NCBI GenBank assembly: GCA_023389055.1
Contig: JAEWFA010000062.1
Location: forward strand, 1 to 64,000
DNA from: Pseudomonadota bacterium
GTDB taxonomy: Bacteria; Pseudomonadota; Gammaproteobacteria; Burkholderiales; Burkholderiaceae_E
DNA: 64,000 nt
Direction: 5' to 3'
Shown: piece by piece, positions 1 through 8,629 of the stretch
Numbering within the stretch: position 1 is the first letter of the stretch
How the letters are laid out: every line of letters begins with the position of its first letter
Notes under the pieces: model-generated
What the model was told of the DNA's origin: nothing
Database searches by the model: none
What the model saw: only the letters and a program-made list of their open reading frames with translations
Position numbers and translations under genes: made by a program

Positions 1-81
1 CCCCCGGACGGGAAGCGCGCCTGCATCGCGACCGGCCGTCGGCGAGTCGCGCCGATCGGTCACCAACGCCCGAGAGAACCC

Positions 82-126
82 TTGCGATCTCCGGAATTGG
101 ATCCTATACTCTCCATAAAAGGAGAG
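82..126 (+). promoter_or_regulatory. Promoter and candidate operator of the Xre/RES pair
   Basis: A sigma70-like promoter is visible: TTGCGA at 82-87, a 17-base spacer and TATACT at 105-110. An inverted repeat CTCTCC-ATAAAA-GGAGAG (109-126) overlaps the end of the -10 box, and its right arm is also the Shine-Dalgarno sequence just before ATG 127. Xre-type antitoxins usually repress their own promoter, so I infer this dyad is the operator. Bound protein would block both the promoter and the leader. The second RES/Xre pair in this window has the same layout. Confidence 0.6.
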
Positions 127-588
127 ATGATGACGGCAGCATCCGGGGCGCGAAGGACGTCTGGCGGCTATCCAGGCAGTCGATTCGAGCCGCCCGCCTT
201 CGTCGACCTCAGCGCACGCAGCGAGCGCGAGCGGCTGTCGCGTGCTGCATTGCGCGGCTTCTTCGCGATCGCCGAGCGCTGGAAGCTGCGCGACGACGAC
301 GCACGCGAGTTGCTCGGCGGCGTATCCAGCAGCGCCTACTACGAGTGGAAGAAGAAACCCGATCGCCTGTTGGAAGTGGACCGAATCACGCGCATCTCGT
401 ACCTGGTCGGGATCTACAAGGCGCTGCACATCCTCTACGGGGACGAGCTGGCCGACGAATGGGTGCGGCTGCCGAATCGCAACGCGGTGTTCCGCGGGCG
501 ACGCCCGCTCGAGTACATGATCGCCGGCGGGCTGCTCGCGATGCAGACGGTGCGCAAGTTGCTCGACGCGAGAAGGGGAGGCGCGTGA
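127..588 (+). CDS. Xre/MbcA/ParS-type antitoxin of a RES toxin-antitoxin pair
   Basis: This 153-residue protein has the Xre/MbcA/ParS antitoxin layout. A central helical segment (around residues 45-95) contains the YYEWKK and DRITRISYLVGIYKAL motifs, followed by a C-terminal toxin-binding part with VRLPNRNAVFRGRRPLEYM. In the family, the C-terminal domain binds and blocks the RES toxin and the N-terminal helices bind the operator. The start ATG 127 (a second ATG follows at 130) is chosen because GGAGAG lies directly upstream and the promoter lies just before it; an earlier in-frame start at 82 would fall inside the -35 box. The stop overlaps the toxin start by 4 bases, so translation is probably coupled. 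Confidence 0.88.
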   Translation: MMTAASGARRTSGGYPGSRFEPPAFVDLSARSERERLSRAALRGFFAIAERWKLRDDDARELLGGVSSSAYYEWKKKPDRLLEVDRITRISYLVGIYKALHILYGDELADEWVRLPNRNAVFRGRRPLEYMIAGGLLAMQTVRKLLDARRGGA

Positions 589-1346
589 GTGCGCCGCTTC
601 CGCGAACGACGCTGGTGCGTCGCTTCGACACGGTCCGGCTGATCCCGTCGCGATTCGCGCTGCGCGAAGACTCGGTGCTCATGGCGATCGCCGACGACGA
701 CGCGCACCTGGCCCAGCTCTTCGACCTCGACAATGCCACCAACGAACGACTGCGCGCAGAGCGCGGCCTGGCGCCTGGGATCGGCGTGGACGAGCTCGTC
801 TTTGGCGTGCCGAACTACCGGATCGTCAATGCAGCGTTCGTGCACGCGCGTCCCGAAGGCAGTCGCTTCAACGGCGCCGAGCGAGGCGCATGGTATTGCG
901 CGTTCGAGATCGAGACGGCGCTCGCCGAGATCGCTTTCCACAAGACGATCGAATACGAGGAAATCGGTCGCTTCGACGACAGTGTCACCTACGAGGCGTT
1001 CCTCGCCGACTTTTCGCACGAGTTTCACGACCTTCGCGACGACCCGCGTTTTGCCCGCTGTCTCGACCCGGCCAGCTACGTCAGCTCGCAACGCCTTGCC
1101 GAGCGCCTGCTCGAGCACGGCGCGATCGGCGTCGTCTATCCCAGCGTGCGCCGAGAGGCGGGAACCAACCTGGCGTGTTTTCGTCCCGCCGTCGTCGGAA
1201 ACGTGCGACGCGGCGAAGCGTGGCGCTTCACCTGGAACGGATCGCCCCGGCCGGCGATCGAGCGCGAGCACGGCGCCGCGCGCGAGCGCCACCTGACCGG
1301 GCGCCCAGCGAGACGGCCTTCCGGCCCGCGCAGCTCGCCGCAGTGA
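585..1346 (+). CDS. RES-domain toxin (predicted NAD+-degrading)
   Basis: This 253-residue protein carries the three residues that name the RES family: Arg94 in SRFN, Glu115 in ALAEIAFH and Ser187 in VVYPSVR. Characterised relatives such as MbcT and Xre-RES toxins deplete cellular NAD+, as phosphorylase or hydrolase, and arrest growth unless bound by the partner antitoxin. It starts at GTG 585, inside the antitoxin stop (GTGA), with a strong AGAAGGGGAGG ribosome binding site at 571-581. The last 40 residues are Arg/Pro-rich and probably disordered. All three signature residues are intact, so the toxin looks functional. Confidence 0.9.
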   Translation: MSAPLPRTTLVRRFDTVRLIPSRFALREDSVLMAIADDDAHLAQLFDLDNATNERLRAERGLAPGIGVDELVFGVPNYRIVNAAFVHARPEGSRFNGAERGAWYCAFEIETALAEIAFHKTIEYEEIGRFDDSVTYEAFLADFSHEFHDLRDDPRFARCLDPASYVSSQRLAERLLEHGAIGVVYPSVRREAGTNLACFRPAVVGNVRRGEAWRFTWNGSPRPAIEREHGAARERHLTGRPARRPSGPRSSPQ

Positions 1347-1383
1347 AATCGCGCCGTCGGCCGCCTCGAGAACGGGGCGCCGA

Positions 1384-2121
1384 TCATCGGCGCGAAGCGG
1401 TCCCCGTTGCGCTCGTCCTGCGCCGGTACGGTTCCTCGGACTCGAGGAAATCGCGTTCGGCCAGCGCCCCCACGATCCATTCCGCGACGCCGCGTGCCTG
1501 CAATACGCGGGCGACATAACCTTCGGCGCCCGACTCCAGCGGCACGCCGTAGGTTCGAAAGCGCGACGCCACCGGCGCGTAGAACGCGTCGGCGATGCCG
1601 AAGGTCCCGAACAGGAAAGGCCCGCCGGAGATGGCCAGGCAGTCGGCCCAGATCTCCTCGACGCGGGCGACGTCGTCGCGCACGGCAGCGTGTTCGTGCA
1701 GGATGCGCGGCCCGAGCTCCGGCAGTTGCGCCTCGATGTTCAGCGGGAAGTGCGTTCGCAGCGCGACGAAGCCCGAGTGCATCTCGGCGACGATCGAGCG
1801 TGCGCGGGTGCGCGCCGCGCGCTGCGCGGGCCACAAGCGCCGGTCGGGATGGAGCTCGGCGAGGAACTCCGCGATCGCCAGCGTGTCCCAGATCGCCTGC
1901 ATGCGCCCGTCGATCTCGGTCTGCAGCACGGGCACTTTGCCGGTAGGGCTGAGCCCGGCAAGCGTTCGCTTGAAGTTCGACTCCGGCGAGAAGGAGTCGA
2001 ATCGCACCATCACCTCGTCGAAGGGAATCTGCAGGTGCCGCATCAGCGTCCACGGACGCATCGACCATGACGAGTAGTTCTTGTTGCCGATGAAGAGCTT
2101 CATCTGCGCGGTCTTCTTCAT
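1384..2121 (-). CDS. Glutathione S-transferase family protein
   Basis: The protein (245 residues from the ATG at 2121, or 239 from the ATG at 2103) is a cytosolic glutathione transferase. The N-terminal thioredoxin-fold domain begins LFIGNKNYSSWSMRPW, with Ser residues at the glutathione-activating position. It contains the cis-Pro motif (GKVPVL) and the usual EFLAELHP segment, followed by an all-helical C-terminal domain. It probably conjugates or reduces electrophilic substrates in the cytoplasm; the substrate cannot be read from the sequence. The start at 2121 overlaps the stop of the upstream SDR gene (ATGA), which suggests an operon. The start at 2103 gives the more typical family N-terminus. 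Confidence 0.88.
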   Translation of the reverse strand: MKKTAQMKLFIGNKNYSSWSMRPWTLMRHLQIPFDEVMVRFDSFSPESNFKRTLAGLSPTGKVPVLQTEIDGRMQAIWDTLAIAEFLAELHPDRRLWPAQRAARTRARSIVAEMHSGFVALRTHFPLNIEAQLPELGPRILHEHAAVRDDVARVEEIWADCLAISGGPFLFGTFGIADAFYAPVASRFRTYGVPLESGAEGYVARVLQARGVAEWIVGALAERDFLESEEPYRRRTSATGTASRR

Positions 2122-2870
2122 TGCGCCAGGTACCCCCCGTCGATCGGGTAGTAGCTGCTCGTGACGAACGATGCCTTGTCGGTGCTCAGCCAAAGGACGA
2201 GTTCGGCAACCTCCGCGTCGCGTCCGAGCCGGCCGATCGGGTGCAGGCCGACCAGCGCGTCGCGCGCTTCGGCCGGCAGGTTCTCGAGCAGCGGCGTGTC
2301 GATGTACGCCGGCCCGACCGCATTGATGCGGATGTTGCGCTTGGCGTACTCGAGCGCCGCCGCGCGCGTGAGACCGACGACGCCGTGCTTGGCCGCCACG
2401 TACGGAGCGTGCTCGGCCGTCGCGACCTGCGCGAGAATCGACGCCACGTTCACGATCGCGCCGCCGCCGGCGCGCAGCATCTCGGGAATCTGGTAACGCA
2501 TGCCGTAGAAGACGCCCGAGAGATTGATCGACAGGACCCGGTTCCACTCGTCGGGCGGCATCTCGCCGACCAGGTGCGCCTCGCCGCCGATACCCGCGTT
2601 GTTGCACGCGACGTGAAGTGCGCCGAAACGCTCGACGGTCTTCGCGACGAGTTGTTCGCTGTCCCGTGGCGACGAGGTGTCGGCTCGAACGAAGACGGCC
2701 TCGCCGCCGGCCGAGGCGATGCGAGAGACCGTCTCCCGTGCGCCGCTCTCCGCGATGTCCGATACGACGACACGTGCGCCGGCTTTCGCGTAGGCGAGCG
2801 CGACGGCGCGGCCGATGCCGGATGCCGCCCCGGTGACGAGCGCGACGCGTCCATCGAGTGGCCCTGTCAT
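2118..2870 (-). CDS. Short-chain dehydrogenase/reductase
   Basis: This 250-residue classical SDR is predicted to be an NAD(P)-dependent oxidoreductase. It shows the TGAASGIG cofactor motif near residue 14, NNAG near residue 90, an active-site Ser in VNVASI and the catalytic YVAAK. A C-terminal PIDGGYLAQ is typical of the family. The acidic VSDIAE after the second beta strand suggests a preference for NAD. The substrate is unknown. It sits directly upstream of, and overlaps, the glutathione transferase gene, so the two are likely co-transcribed. Confidence 0.88.
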   Translation of the reverse strand: MTGPLDGRVALVTGAASGIGRAVALAYAKAGARVVVSDIAESGARETVSRIASAGGEAVFVRADTSSPRDSEQLVAKTVERFGALHVACNNAGIGGEAHLVGEMPPDEWNRVLSINLSGVFYGMRYQIPEMLRAGGGAIVNVASILAQVATAEHAPYVAAKHGVVGLTRAAALEYAKRNIRINAVGPAYIDTPLLENLPAEARDALVGLHPIGRLGRDAEVAELVLWLSTDKASFVTSSYYPIDGGYLAQ

Positions 2871-2975
2871 GCCGGATCTCCTTGTGCTGGTTCAACCGCG
2901 AATTGTGCACCGCCGGGCGATGGCCGCGAGCGGCGGCGGGGTGGCGCTAATATTCGTCGGTTTCCGTACTCCAGC

Positions 2976-4079
2976 ATGTCCAGGCCATCCTCGCGCGACG
3001 CTGCGTCCACCGCGTCATCGCCATCGAACGAATCGCCGACCTGCGAGCTCGATCTCGCGCTTCAGGGCGGCGGCTCGCATGGCGCGTTCACCTGGGGCGT
3101 GCTCGATCGGCTGCTCGAGGATTCGCGCATCGGCGTTTCCGGAATCAGCGGGACGAGTGCCGGCGCGATGAACGCCGTGGTGCTCGCCTCGGGCTGGGCG
3201 CAGGGCGGCCGGCACGGCGCTCGCGCCGCGCTTCGCGAGTTCTGGTTCGACGTCGCCGCGTCGGCGCGTCGGGCGAGCGCATTCGACCGCGGGCTGTTCG
3301 GCGCCTTCCTCGGCAATCCGATCGCTGCGTGGTCGGGCCTGGGACAGTATTACGACCTCGTCGGCCGGATGCTGTCGCCGTATCAGTTCAATCCGCTGAA
3401 CTTCAATCCGCTGCGCGACGTGGCTGAGCGCATCGTCGATTTCAAGTCGGTGCGCGCCAGCCGCCAGCCGCGGCTGTTCGTCGCCGCCACCCACGTGAGC
3501 ACCGGGCGGCTTCGCATCTTCCGCAACGACGAGCTCTCGCTGGACGCGCTGATGGCGTCGGCCTGCCTGCCCACCCTGTTCCACGCGGTGGAGATCGACG
3601 GCGAGGCGTACTGGGACGGCGGCTACGTGGGCAACCCTTCGCTGTTCCCGCTGATCCAGGAGACGCCGTCCAACGACCTGCTGATCGTGCAGATCAACCC
3701 CTCCCGGCGCGACACCGTGCCAGCGGATGCGGCCGGTATCCTCGACCGCATCGAAGAGATCACCTTCCAGGGCAGCCTGATCAAGGAACTGCGCACGGTG
3801 GCGATGTTGCAGCGGCTCGTCCGGCGGGAGGCGCCCGCCTGCGCCGAGGCGACATTCGCGCAGATCGCCCAGTTGCGCGTGCACCGACTCGACGGCGGCG
3901 AGCACCTCGCGCGGCTGGGCCGCGCCAGCAAGGCCGACACCGACTGGAGTTTCCTGCTCGAATTGCACGACGCAGGCCGCGCGCAGGCCGATCGCTGGCT
4001 GCTCGATCATTACGACGACGTGGGCAGGCGTTCGACGGTCGACCTGGAAGCGGAGTACCTGGGCACGGGCCCGGGTTGA
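2976..4079 (+). CDS. Patatin-like phospholipase
   Basis: This 367-residue protein is a patatin-fold acyl hydrolase. The oxyanion-hole motif GGGSHG is at residues 31-36, the nucleophile elbow GTSAG has Ser61, and the dyad partner Asp214 lies in WDGG, so the catalytic Ser-Asp dyad is complete. Family members hydrolyse phospholipid or polyhydroxybutyrate-related esters; the substrate cannot be assigned here. No signal peptide is evident. The first 22 residues are Ser/Ala-rich and variable, so a later start is possible. It is divergent from the SDR gene. Confidence 0.88.
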   Translation: MSRPSSRDAASTASSPSNESPTCELDLALQGGGSHGAFTWGVLDRLLEDSRIGVSGISGTSAGAMNAVVLASGWAQGGRHGARAALREFWFDVAASARRASAFDRGLFGAFLGNPIAAWSGLGQYYDLVGRMLSPYQFNPLNFNPLRDVAERIVDFKSVRASRQPRLFVAATHVSTGRLRIFRNDELSLDALMASACLPTLFHAVEIDGEAYWDGGYVGNPSLFPLIQETPSNDLLIVQINPSRRDTVPADAAGILDRIEEITFQGSLIKELRTVAMLQRLVRREAPACAEATFAQIAQLRVHRLDGGEHLARLGRASKADTDWSFLLELHDAGRAQADRWLLDHYDDVGRRSTVDLEAEYLGTGPG

Positions 4080-4168
4080 ATCCCGCCCGAGGCACGAAGC
4101 ATGCTTTCGCCGGCTCTGTCACCATTGGTCTTTGCCCGGTAGTCCGACGCCCGGGGCGCACTCATTCC

Positions 4169-5884
4169 ATGTCATCGAATCCTTCCCCCTTCAAGCCCCC
4201 GGATGCGTCGTCCGACGATTGCCCTGCTTCGACCGTGCGCTGCGGCGCATCGCTGTCCCGGCGCCTGGACGCGCTCTCGCCGCAGGCGCTTCGCGACTTG
4301 CGCCGCGGCATCGAGAAGGAGAGCCTGCGCACCGGACGGGACGGGCGCCTCTCGCTGACGCCGCACCCGGCGGTACTCGGCTCGGCGCTGACGCACCCGC
4401 ACATCACCACCGACTTCAGCGAAGCGCAGCTCGAACTGATCACCGGCGTGCACGCCGACGTCGACGGCTGCCTCGCCGAATTGATCGAGCTGCACCAGTT
4501 CGTCTATCGGCAACTCGACGACGAGATCCTCTGGAGCGCGAGCATGCCGTGCGGGCTGCCCGAGGACGACGCGATCCCGCTCGCGCGCTACGGCAGCTCG
4601 AACGTCGGGCGCGCGAAGACCGTCTACCGGCAGGGCCTGGCGCATCGCTACGGGCGCCGCATGCAGACGATCTCGGGAATCCACTACAACTTTTCGCTGC
4701 CCGACGAAGGATGGTCGGCGCTGCAGCGCGTCGACGGATCGAGCGAGAGCGAGCGCGCCTATCGCGACGCGTCGTATTTCGCGCTGATCCGCAACTTCCG
4801 CCGGCATTCGTGGCTGCTGCTCTACCTGTTCGGTGCCTCGCCGGCCGTGTGCAGCAGCTTCCTCGCCGGGCATGCCCACGCACTGCAGCCGCTCGGCGCC
4901 GGAACGCTGTACCTGCCGCACGCCACCTCGTTGCGCATGGGGCCGCTCGGCTACCAGAGCGATGCGCAGGCGTCGCTGGCGGTGAGCTTCAACTGCCTCG
5001 AGAGCTACGCCGCGTCGCTGTCGAAGGCATTGTCCGAGCCGTATCCGGCCTACGAGAGCATCGGCGTGCACGACGGCAACGGCCTGTACCGCCAACTGGC
5101 GACGACGCTGCTGCAGATCGAGAACGAGTTCTACGGAACGATCCGCCCGAAGCGCAGCATCCGACCCGGCGAGCGTCCGCTACGCGCGATTGCCGATCGC
5201 GGCGTCGAGTACATCGAGGTGCGCTGTCTCGACATCGATCCGTTCTACGCCGTCGGGATCGGCGCGCAGACGATGCGTTTTCTCGACGCGTTCCTGCTGC
5301 ACTGCCTGCTCGCCGACAGCGCCCCGGACACGCCGCAGGAGATCGCGGCGATCTCGCATAACCAGCACCTCGTGGCACAGCACGGCCGCGACCCGGCACT
5401 GATGCTGCACGACGGCGCGCACGAACGCTCGGTGCGCGAATGGGGAGGCGCGCTGCTCGATGCGTGCGCGCCGATCGCCGAAGCGCTCGACGCCGCACAC
5501 GCTGCGGCAGGCGGGGGCTCCAGCGGGCGCGAAGCCTCGAACGAGGGCGGACCGCCCCCGGCGGCGCGCCCGCACCGCGAAGCGATCGAAGCGGCCCGCG
5601 CGGCGCTCGCCGATGCGTCGCGCACGCCATCGGCGCGTTTGCTGCGCGAACTGCACGAACGCTACGACGATTCCTTTCGCGCCTTCGCGCTCGCCCGCTC
5701 GCTGTCCAACCGCGACGAGTTGCTCGTCCGCCCGCTCGATGCGAACGCGCACGCGCGGCAGGAGCGAAGTGTCGAGCGCTCGCTCGTCGAGCAAAAGCGC
5801 ATCGAAGCGACCGAGACGATGCCCTTCGAGGTCTACCGTCGTCGCTACCTGGCCGGCGAGTTGGGAACGGGCGATGCCGGCTGA
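4169..5884 (+). CDS. gshA: Glutamate-cysteine ligase
   Basis: This 571-residue protein is a gammaproteobacterial-type (E. coli GshA) glutamate-cysteine ligase, which catalyses the ATP-dependent first step of glutathione synthesis. Recognisable segments include RGIEKESLR near the N-terminus, TTDFSEAQLELIT, GIHYNFS, YIEVRCLDIDP and ISHNQHLV. It is longer than E. coli GshA (518) because of an N-terminal extension and a Gly/Ser/Pro-rich insertion near residues 445-480, just before the HREAIEAARAAL helix. It follows the patatin gene by 89 bases. Confidence 0.93.
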   Translation: MSSNPSPFKPPDASSDDCPASTVRCGASLSRRLDALSPQALRDLRRGIEKESLRTGRDGRLSLTPHPAVLGSALTHPHITTDFSEAQLELITGVHADVDGCLAELIELHQFVYRQLDDEILWSASMPCGLPEDDAIPLARYGSSNVGRAKTVYRQGLAHRYGRRMQTISGIHYNFSLPDEGWSALQRVDGSSESERAYRDASYFALIRNFRRHSWLLLYLFGASPAVCSSFLAGHAHALQPLGAGTLYLPHATSLRMGPLGYQSDAQASLAVSFNCLESYAASLSKALSEPYPAYESIGVHDGNGLYRQLATTLLQIENEFYGTIRPKRSIRPGERPLRAIADRGVEYIEVRCLDIDPFYAVGIGAQTMRFLDAFLLHCLLADSAPDTPQEIAAISHNQHLVAQHGRDPALMLHDGAHERSVREWGGALLDACAPIAEALDAAHAAAGGGSSGREASNEGGPPPAARPHREAIEAARAALADASRTPSARLLRELHERYDDSFRAFALARSLSNRDELLVRPLDANAHARQERSVERSLVEQKRIEATETMPFEVYRRRYLAGELGTGDAG

Positions 5885-5985
5885 TCGCGGCGCAGGGCGG
5901 GCGCGCGCGCGGGAGGGGAGCGAGCCATCGAGCGATCCGGCGCAACTGCTCGCGCGTTTCGCCGACGCCGCGCGGTTGACGGCCA

Positions 5986-7080
5986 CTACGGCGAGGGGGG
6001 CGCAGGCGCCTGCACGTCCCGCGCCTTCGCATCGGCCGCAGAGACCTGCTCGATCCGTCGCTTCAATCCGCTGAACCGTCGTCGGTACTGCGCCGGCGTG
6101 AGCGACACGCGACGGCGGAACAGCCGTGCGAAGAAGCTCGCGTCCTGGTAGCCCACTTCCCACGCGATCGCCTCGACCGGCTCGTCTCCCGCTTCGAGCA
6201 TCTGCTTCGCCTCTTCCAGGCGCAGCGTATGCACGTACTCCAGCGGGCTCATCCCCGTCGCCTGCGCGAAGCGGCGCTTGAACGTACGCTCGGGCAGTCC
6301 GGCGAGCGTCACCATCTGCCGAACCGGCGATTCGACTTGATAGTGATCCGCCGCCCATCGCTGGCAGCGCTGCACGATCGGATCGGCGACCTGCGAACCG
6401 TGTGTGAGCGACGCATAGGCCAGCGGGCTCGTCGGGTTCCAGTCGAGCAGGTTGATGCGCGCCAACTCCATTGCCGCCTGAGCCCCCGCATGCCGCGCGA
6501 CGAGCGCGAGCACGAGTTGATGCCAGGCGACGCCGCTGCCCGCCATCACGATGCGTTGTCCGCTGCCGGCGAGCACGAGGGCGCGTTCGGGGTGCCAGCG
6601 GGTGGCCGGATACCGGCGGCGCAACGCGTCGCAGTAGGCCCAGTGCGAAGTCGCGTCGAGCCCGTCGAGCAGCCCCGTGCAGGCAAGGAGCATCGCCCCG
6701 GAGCACGCCGAGGCGATCAGCGCGCCCGCCGCATGTCGATCGCGGACCCATTGCGCCTCGGCGTCGTAGCGCTCTTGTACGTCCTCTCCGGGCGGCACTG
6801 CCAGGTCGGTGATGCACACGATGTCGGGTACGGGACTGGTGGCAAAGCTCGCGTCGGGCGAGATCCGTACCCCGTTGGCGGCGACGAAGGGCAGGCCGTC
6901 GCGCGAAACGACCTGCGGGTGGAATGGCGACTCGCCACAACGCCCGTGCACCGTCTCCCAGTCGCGGCGCACGCCAGCGAGCGCGTCGAGGAATCCGTAC
7001 AGCGTCGACGCCGTGGTGTCGGGGACGGCGAGCAGCGCGACGCGTACGGGGGCCGCGAGCGAACGGGTCGGATCGGTCAT
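5986..7080 (-). CDS. GlxA family AraC-type transcriptional regulator with DJ-1/PfpI domain
   Basis: This 364-residue protein has an N-terminal class I glutamine amidotransferase-like (DJ-1/PfpI) domain with the nucleophile-elbow sequence SACSGAM. A C-terminal AraC helix-turn-helix pair follows (LPERTFKRRFAQATGMSPLEY, then EVGYQDASFFARLFRR). GlxA-type regulators sense small metabolites through the first domain and bind DNA through the second. The gene is divergent from the TTC38-like TPR gene starting at 7191, so it probably controls that gene from the 110-base region between them. Confidence 0.9.
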   Translation of the reverse strand: MTDPTRSLAAPVRVALLAVPDTTASTLYGFLDALAGVRRDWETVHGRCGESPFHPQVVSRDGLPFVAANGVRISPDASFATSPVPDIVCITDLAVPPGEDVQERYDAEAQWVRDRHAAGALIASACSGAMLLACTGLLDGLDATSHWAYCDALRRRYPATRWHPERALVLAGSGQRIVMAGSGVAWHQLVLALVARHAGAQAAMELARINLLDWNPTSPLAYASLTHGSQVADPIVQRCQRWAADHYQVESPVRQMVTLAGLPERTFKRRFAQATGMSPLEYVHTLRLEEAKQMLEAGDEPVEAIAWEVGYQDASFFARLFRRRVSLTPAQYRRRFSGLKRRIEQVSAADAKARDVQAPAPPSP

Positions 7081-7190
7081 GGCACGGATGTCCGATTTGT
7101 TGCACGAATGACTTTAGCTGCTTCGCGGCGCGACAGACAGACTGTCGCCATGTCGGTCGTCGGCATGTGGCAAGCAATGGAGCAGTGGAC

Positions 7191-8549
7191 ATGAAAAGCG
7201 ATTACTCGGGTTATGCGGTCAGCGGCGCGACGGCGGCCGGCATCGAGGCCTTCGAGCAGGCGGCGCACGAGTTCCGATGCATGATTTCCGATCCGGTCGC
7301 CACGGTCGATCGCGCGATCGGGCAATGTCCGGCGATGCCGATGGCGCACGTGCTCAAGGGATGGGCACACCTGCTCGGTACCGAACCGCAGGCGCTTCCG
7401 GTGGCGCGCGACTGCGCGCGCCGGGCGATGCGCCTTGCCGCCACGGCGCGCGAACGGGCGCACGCCGAAGCGATGCGCGCTGCCTGCCAGGGGCACTGGC
7501 GCGAAGCCGGTCGACTGCTCGAGGACCTGAGCGCGCGCTGGCCGCTCGACGCGCTGGCGCTCCAGGCCGGCCACCAGATCGACTTCCTGTGTGGCGATTC
7601 GAGGATGCTGCGGGACCGTATCGCGCGCGCGCTGCCTGCCTGGCGGGAATCGATGCCCGGTTATCACGCGCTGCTCGGAATGTACGCGTTCGGCCTCGAG
7701 GAAACCGGTGACTACCTGCAGGCCGAAGGCCACGGACGCCGCGCGATCGAGCTGCAGCCGCGCGATGCGTGGGCATGGCACGCGGTGGCGCACGTGCACG
7801 AGATGCGCAACCGGCCCGAGGACGGCATCGAGTGGCTCGAGCCGAACGCCGCGCACTGGTCGCAGGACAGCTTTCTGGCGGTGCACAACTGGTGGCATCT
7901 CGCGCTGTTTCGCCTCGAGCGCGACGAGATCGACGAGGTGCTGCGTCTCTTCGACGGGCCGATCTTCGGCGCTCGATCGAGTGTCGTGTTCGACCTGGTC
8001 GACGCCGCGGCGATGCTGTGGCGCCTGCATCTTCGCGGCGTCGACGTCGGCGACCGCTGGGAGGCGGTCGCCGATCGCTGGCAGCCGGTCGCCGGCGCAG
8101 GGAACTACGCCTTCAACGATCTCTACGCGATGATGGCCTTTGTCGGCGCCGATAGACCCGAGGCCCGCGAAATCGTGCTCGAGACGCAGCACGCGGCGCT
8201 GCAAAAGTCGGGCGACAATGCGAACTTCGTGCGGGAGATCGGTGCCGCCGCTACGCGTGCCATCGTCGCTTTCAGTGTCGGCGACTACGCCGACGTGGTG
8301 CGCCTGCTCAGGCCGATCCGCAGCTACTCGCATCGCTTTGGCGGCAGCCACGCGCAGCGCGACGTCATCGACCTCACGCTGCTCGAGGCGGCGGTGCGCA
8401 GCGGCAATCGACCGCTGGCGCGGGCGCTGGCGGCCGAGCGCGCCGCGCGCCGCCCCGACAGCCCGCTCGCGCGTCGCTTCGTCGAGCGTGCGCGTCGGGT
8501 TCCTGTCTCGCCCGCTGCGTTCGAACCGGTCGAGTCGGTGGCCGCATAG
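7191..8549 (+). CDS. TTC38-like tetratricopeptide repeat protein
   Basis: This 452-residue protein belongs to the family related to animal TTC38. It has helical TPR-like repeats throughout and the family hallmark of paired His-rich segments (HAVAHVHEMRNR, then VHNWWHLALFRLE). Closely spaced His and Trp residues suggest a metal or ligand site, but I know of no demonstrated function. There is no signal peptide, so it should be cytoplasmic. ATG 7191 is the first start consistent with the family N-terminus (SGYAVSGATAAGIEAFEQA). Its divergent neighbour is a GlxA-type regulator. Confidence 0.85.
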   Translation: MKSDYSGYAVSGATAAGIEAFEQAAHEFRCMISDPVATVDRAIGQCPAMPMAHVLKGWAHLLGTEPQALPVARDCARRAMRLAATARERAHAEAMRAACQGHWREAGRLLEDLSARWPLDALALQAGHQIDFLCGDSRMLRDRIARALPAWRESMPGYHALLGMYAFGLEETGDYLQAEGHGRRAIELQPRDAWAWHAVAHVHEMRNRPEDGIEWLEPNAAHWSQDSFLAVHNWWHLALFRLERDEIDEVLRLFDGPIFGARSSVVFDLVDAAAMLWRLHLRGVDVGDRWEAVADRWQPVAGAGNYAFNDLYAMMAFVGADRPEAREIVLETQHAALQKSGDNANFVREIGAAATRAIVAFSVGDYADVVRLLRPIRSYSHRFGGSHAQRDVIDLTLLEAAVRSGNRPLARALAAERAARRPDSPLARRFVERARRVPVSPAAFEPVESVAA

Positions 8550-8560
8550 CGTACGCGCGT

Positions 8561-8596
8561 CAATACCCCGGACGCGGTGCCGTGTCCGGCGTATTG
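8561..8596 (+). terminator. Strong intergenic hairpin, possible terminator
   Basis: Eleven bases after the TPR gene stop, CAATACCCCGGACGCGG pairs with CCGTGTCCGGCGTATTG at 15 of 17 positions with a very short loop. There is no T-run after it, so it would be a Rho-independent terminator only in the loose sense, or a 3'-end protecting structure. A repeat element is the alternative, but I found no second copy. Confidence 0.45.
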
Positions 8597-8629
8597 CGGA
8601 CGTCCGGAGCACGCGTGATGCTGGGCGTC

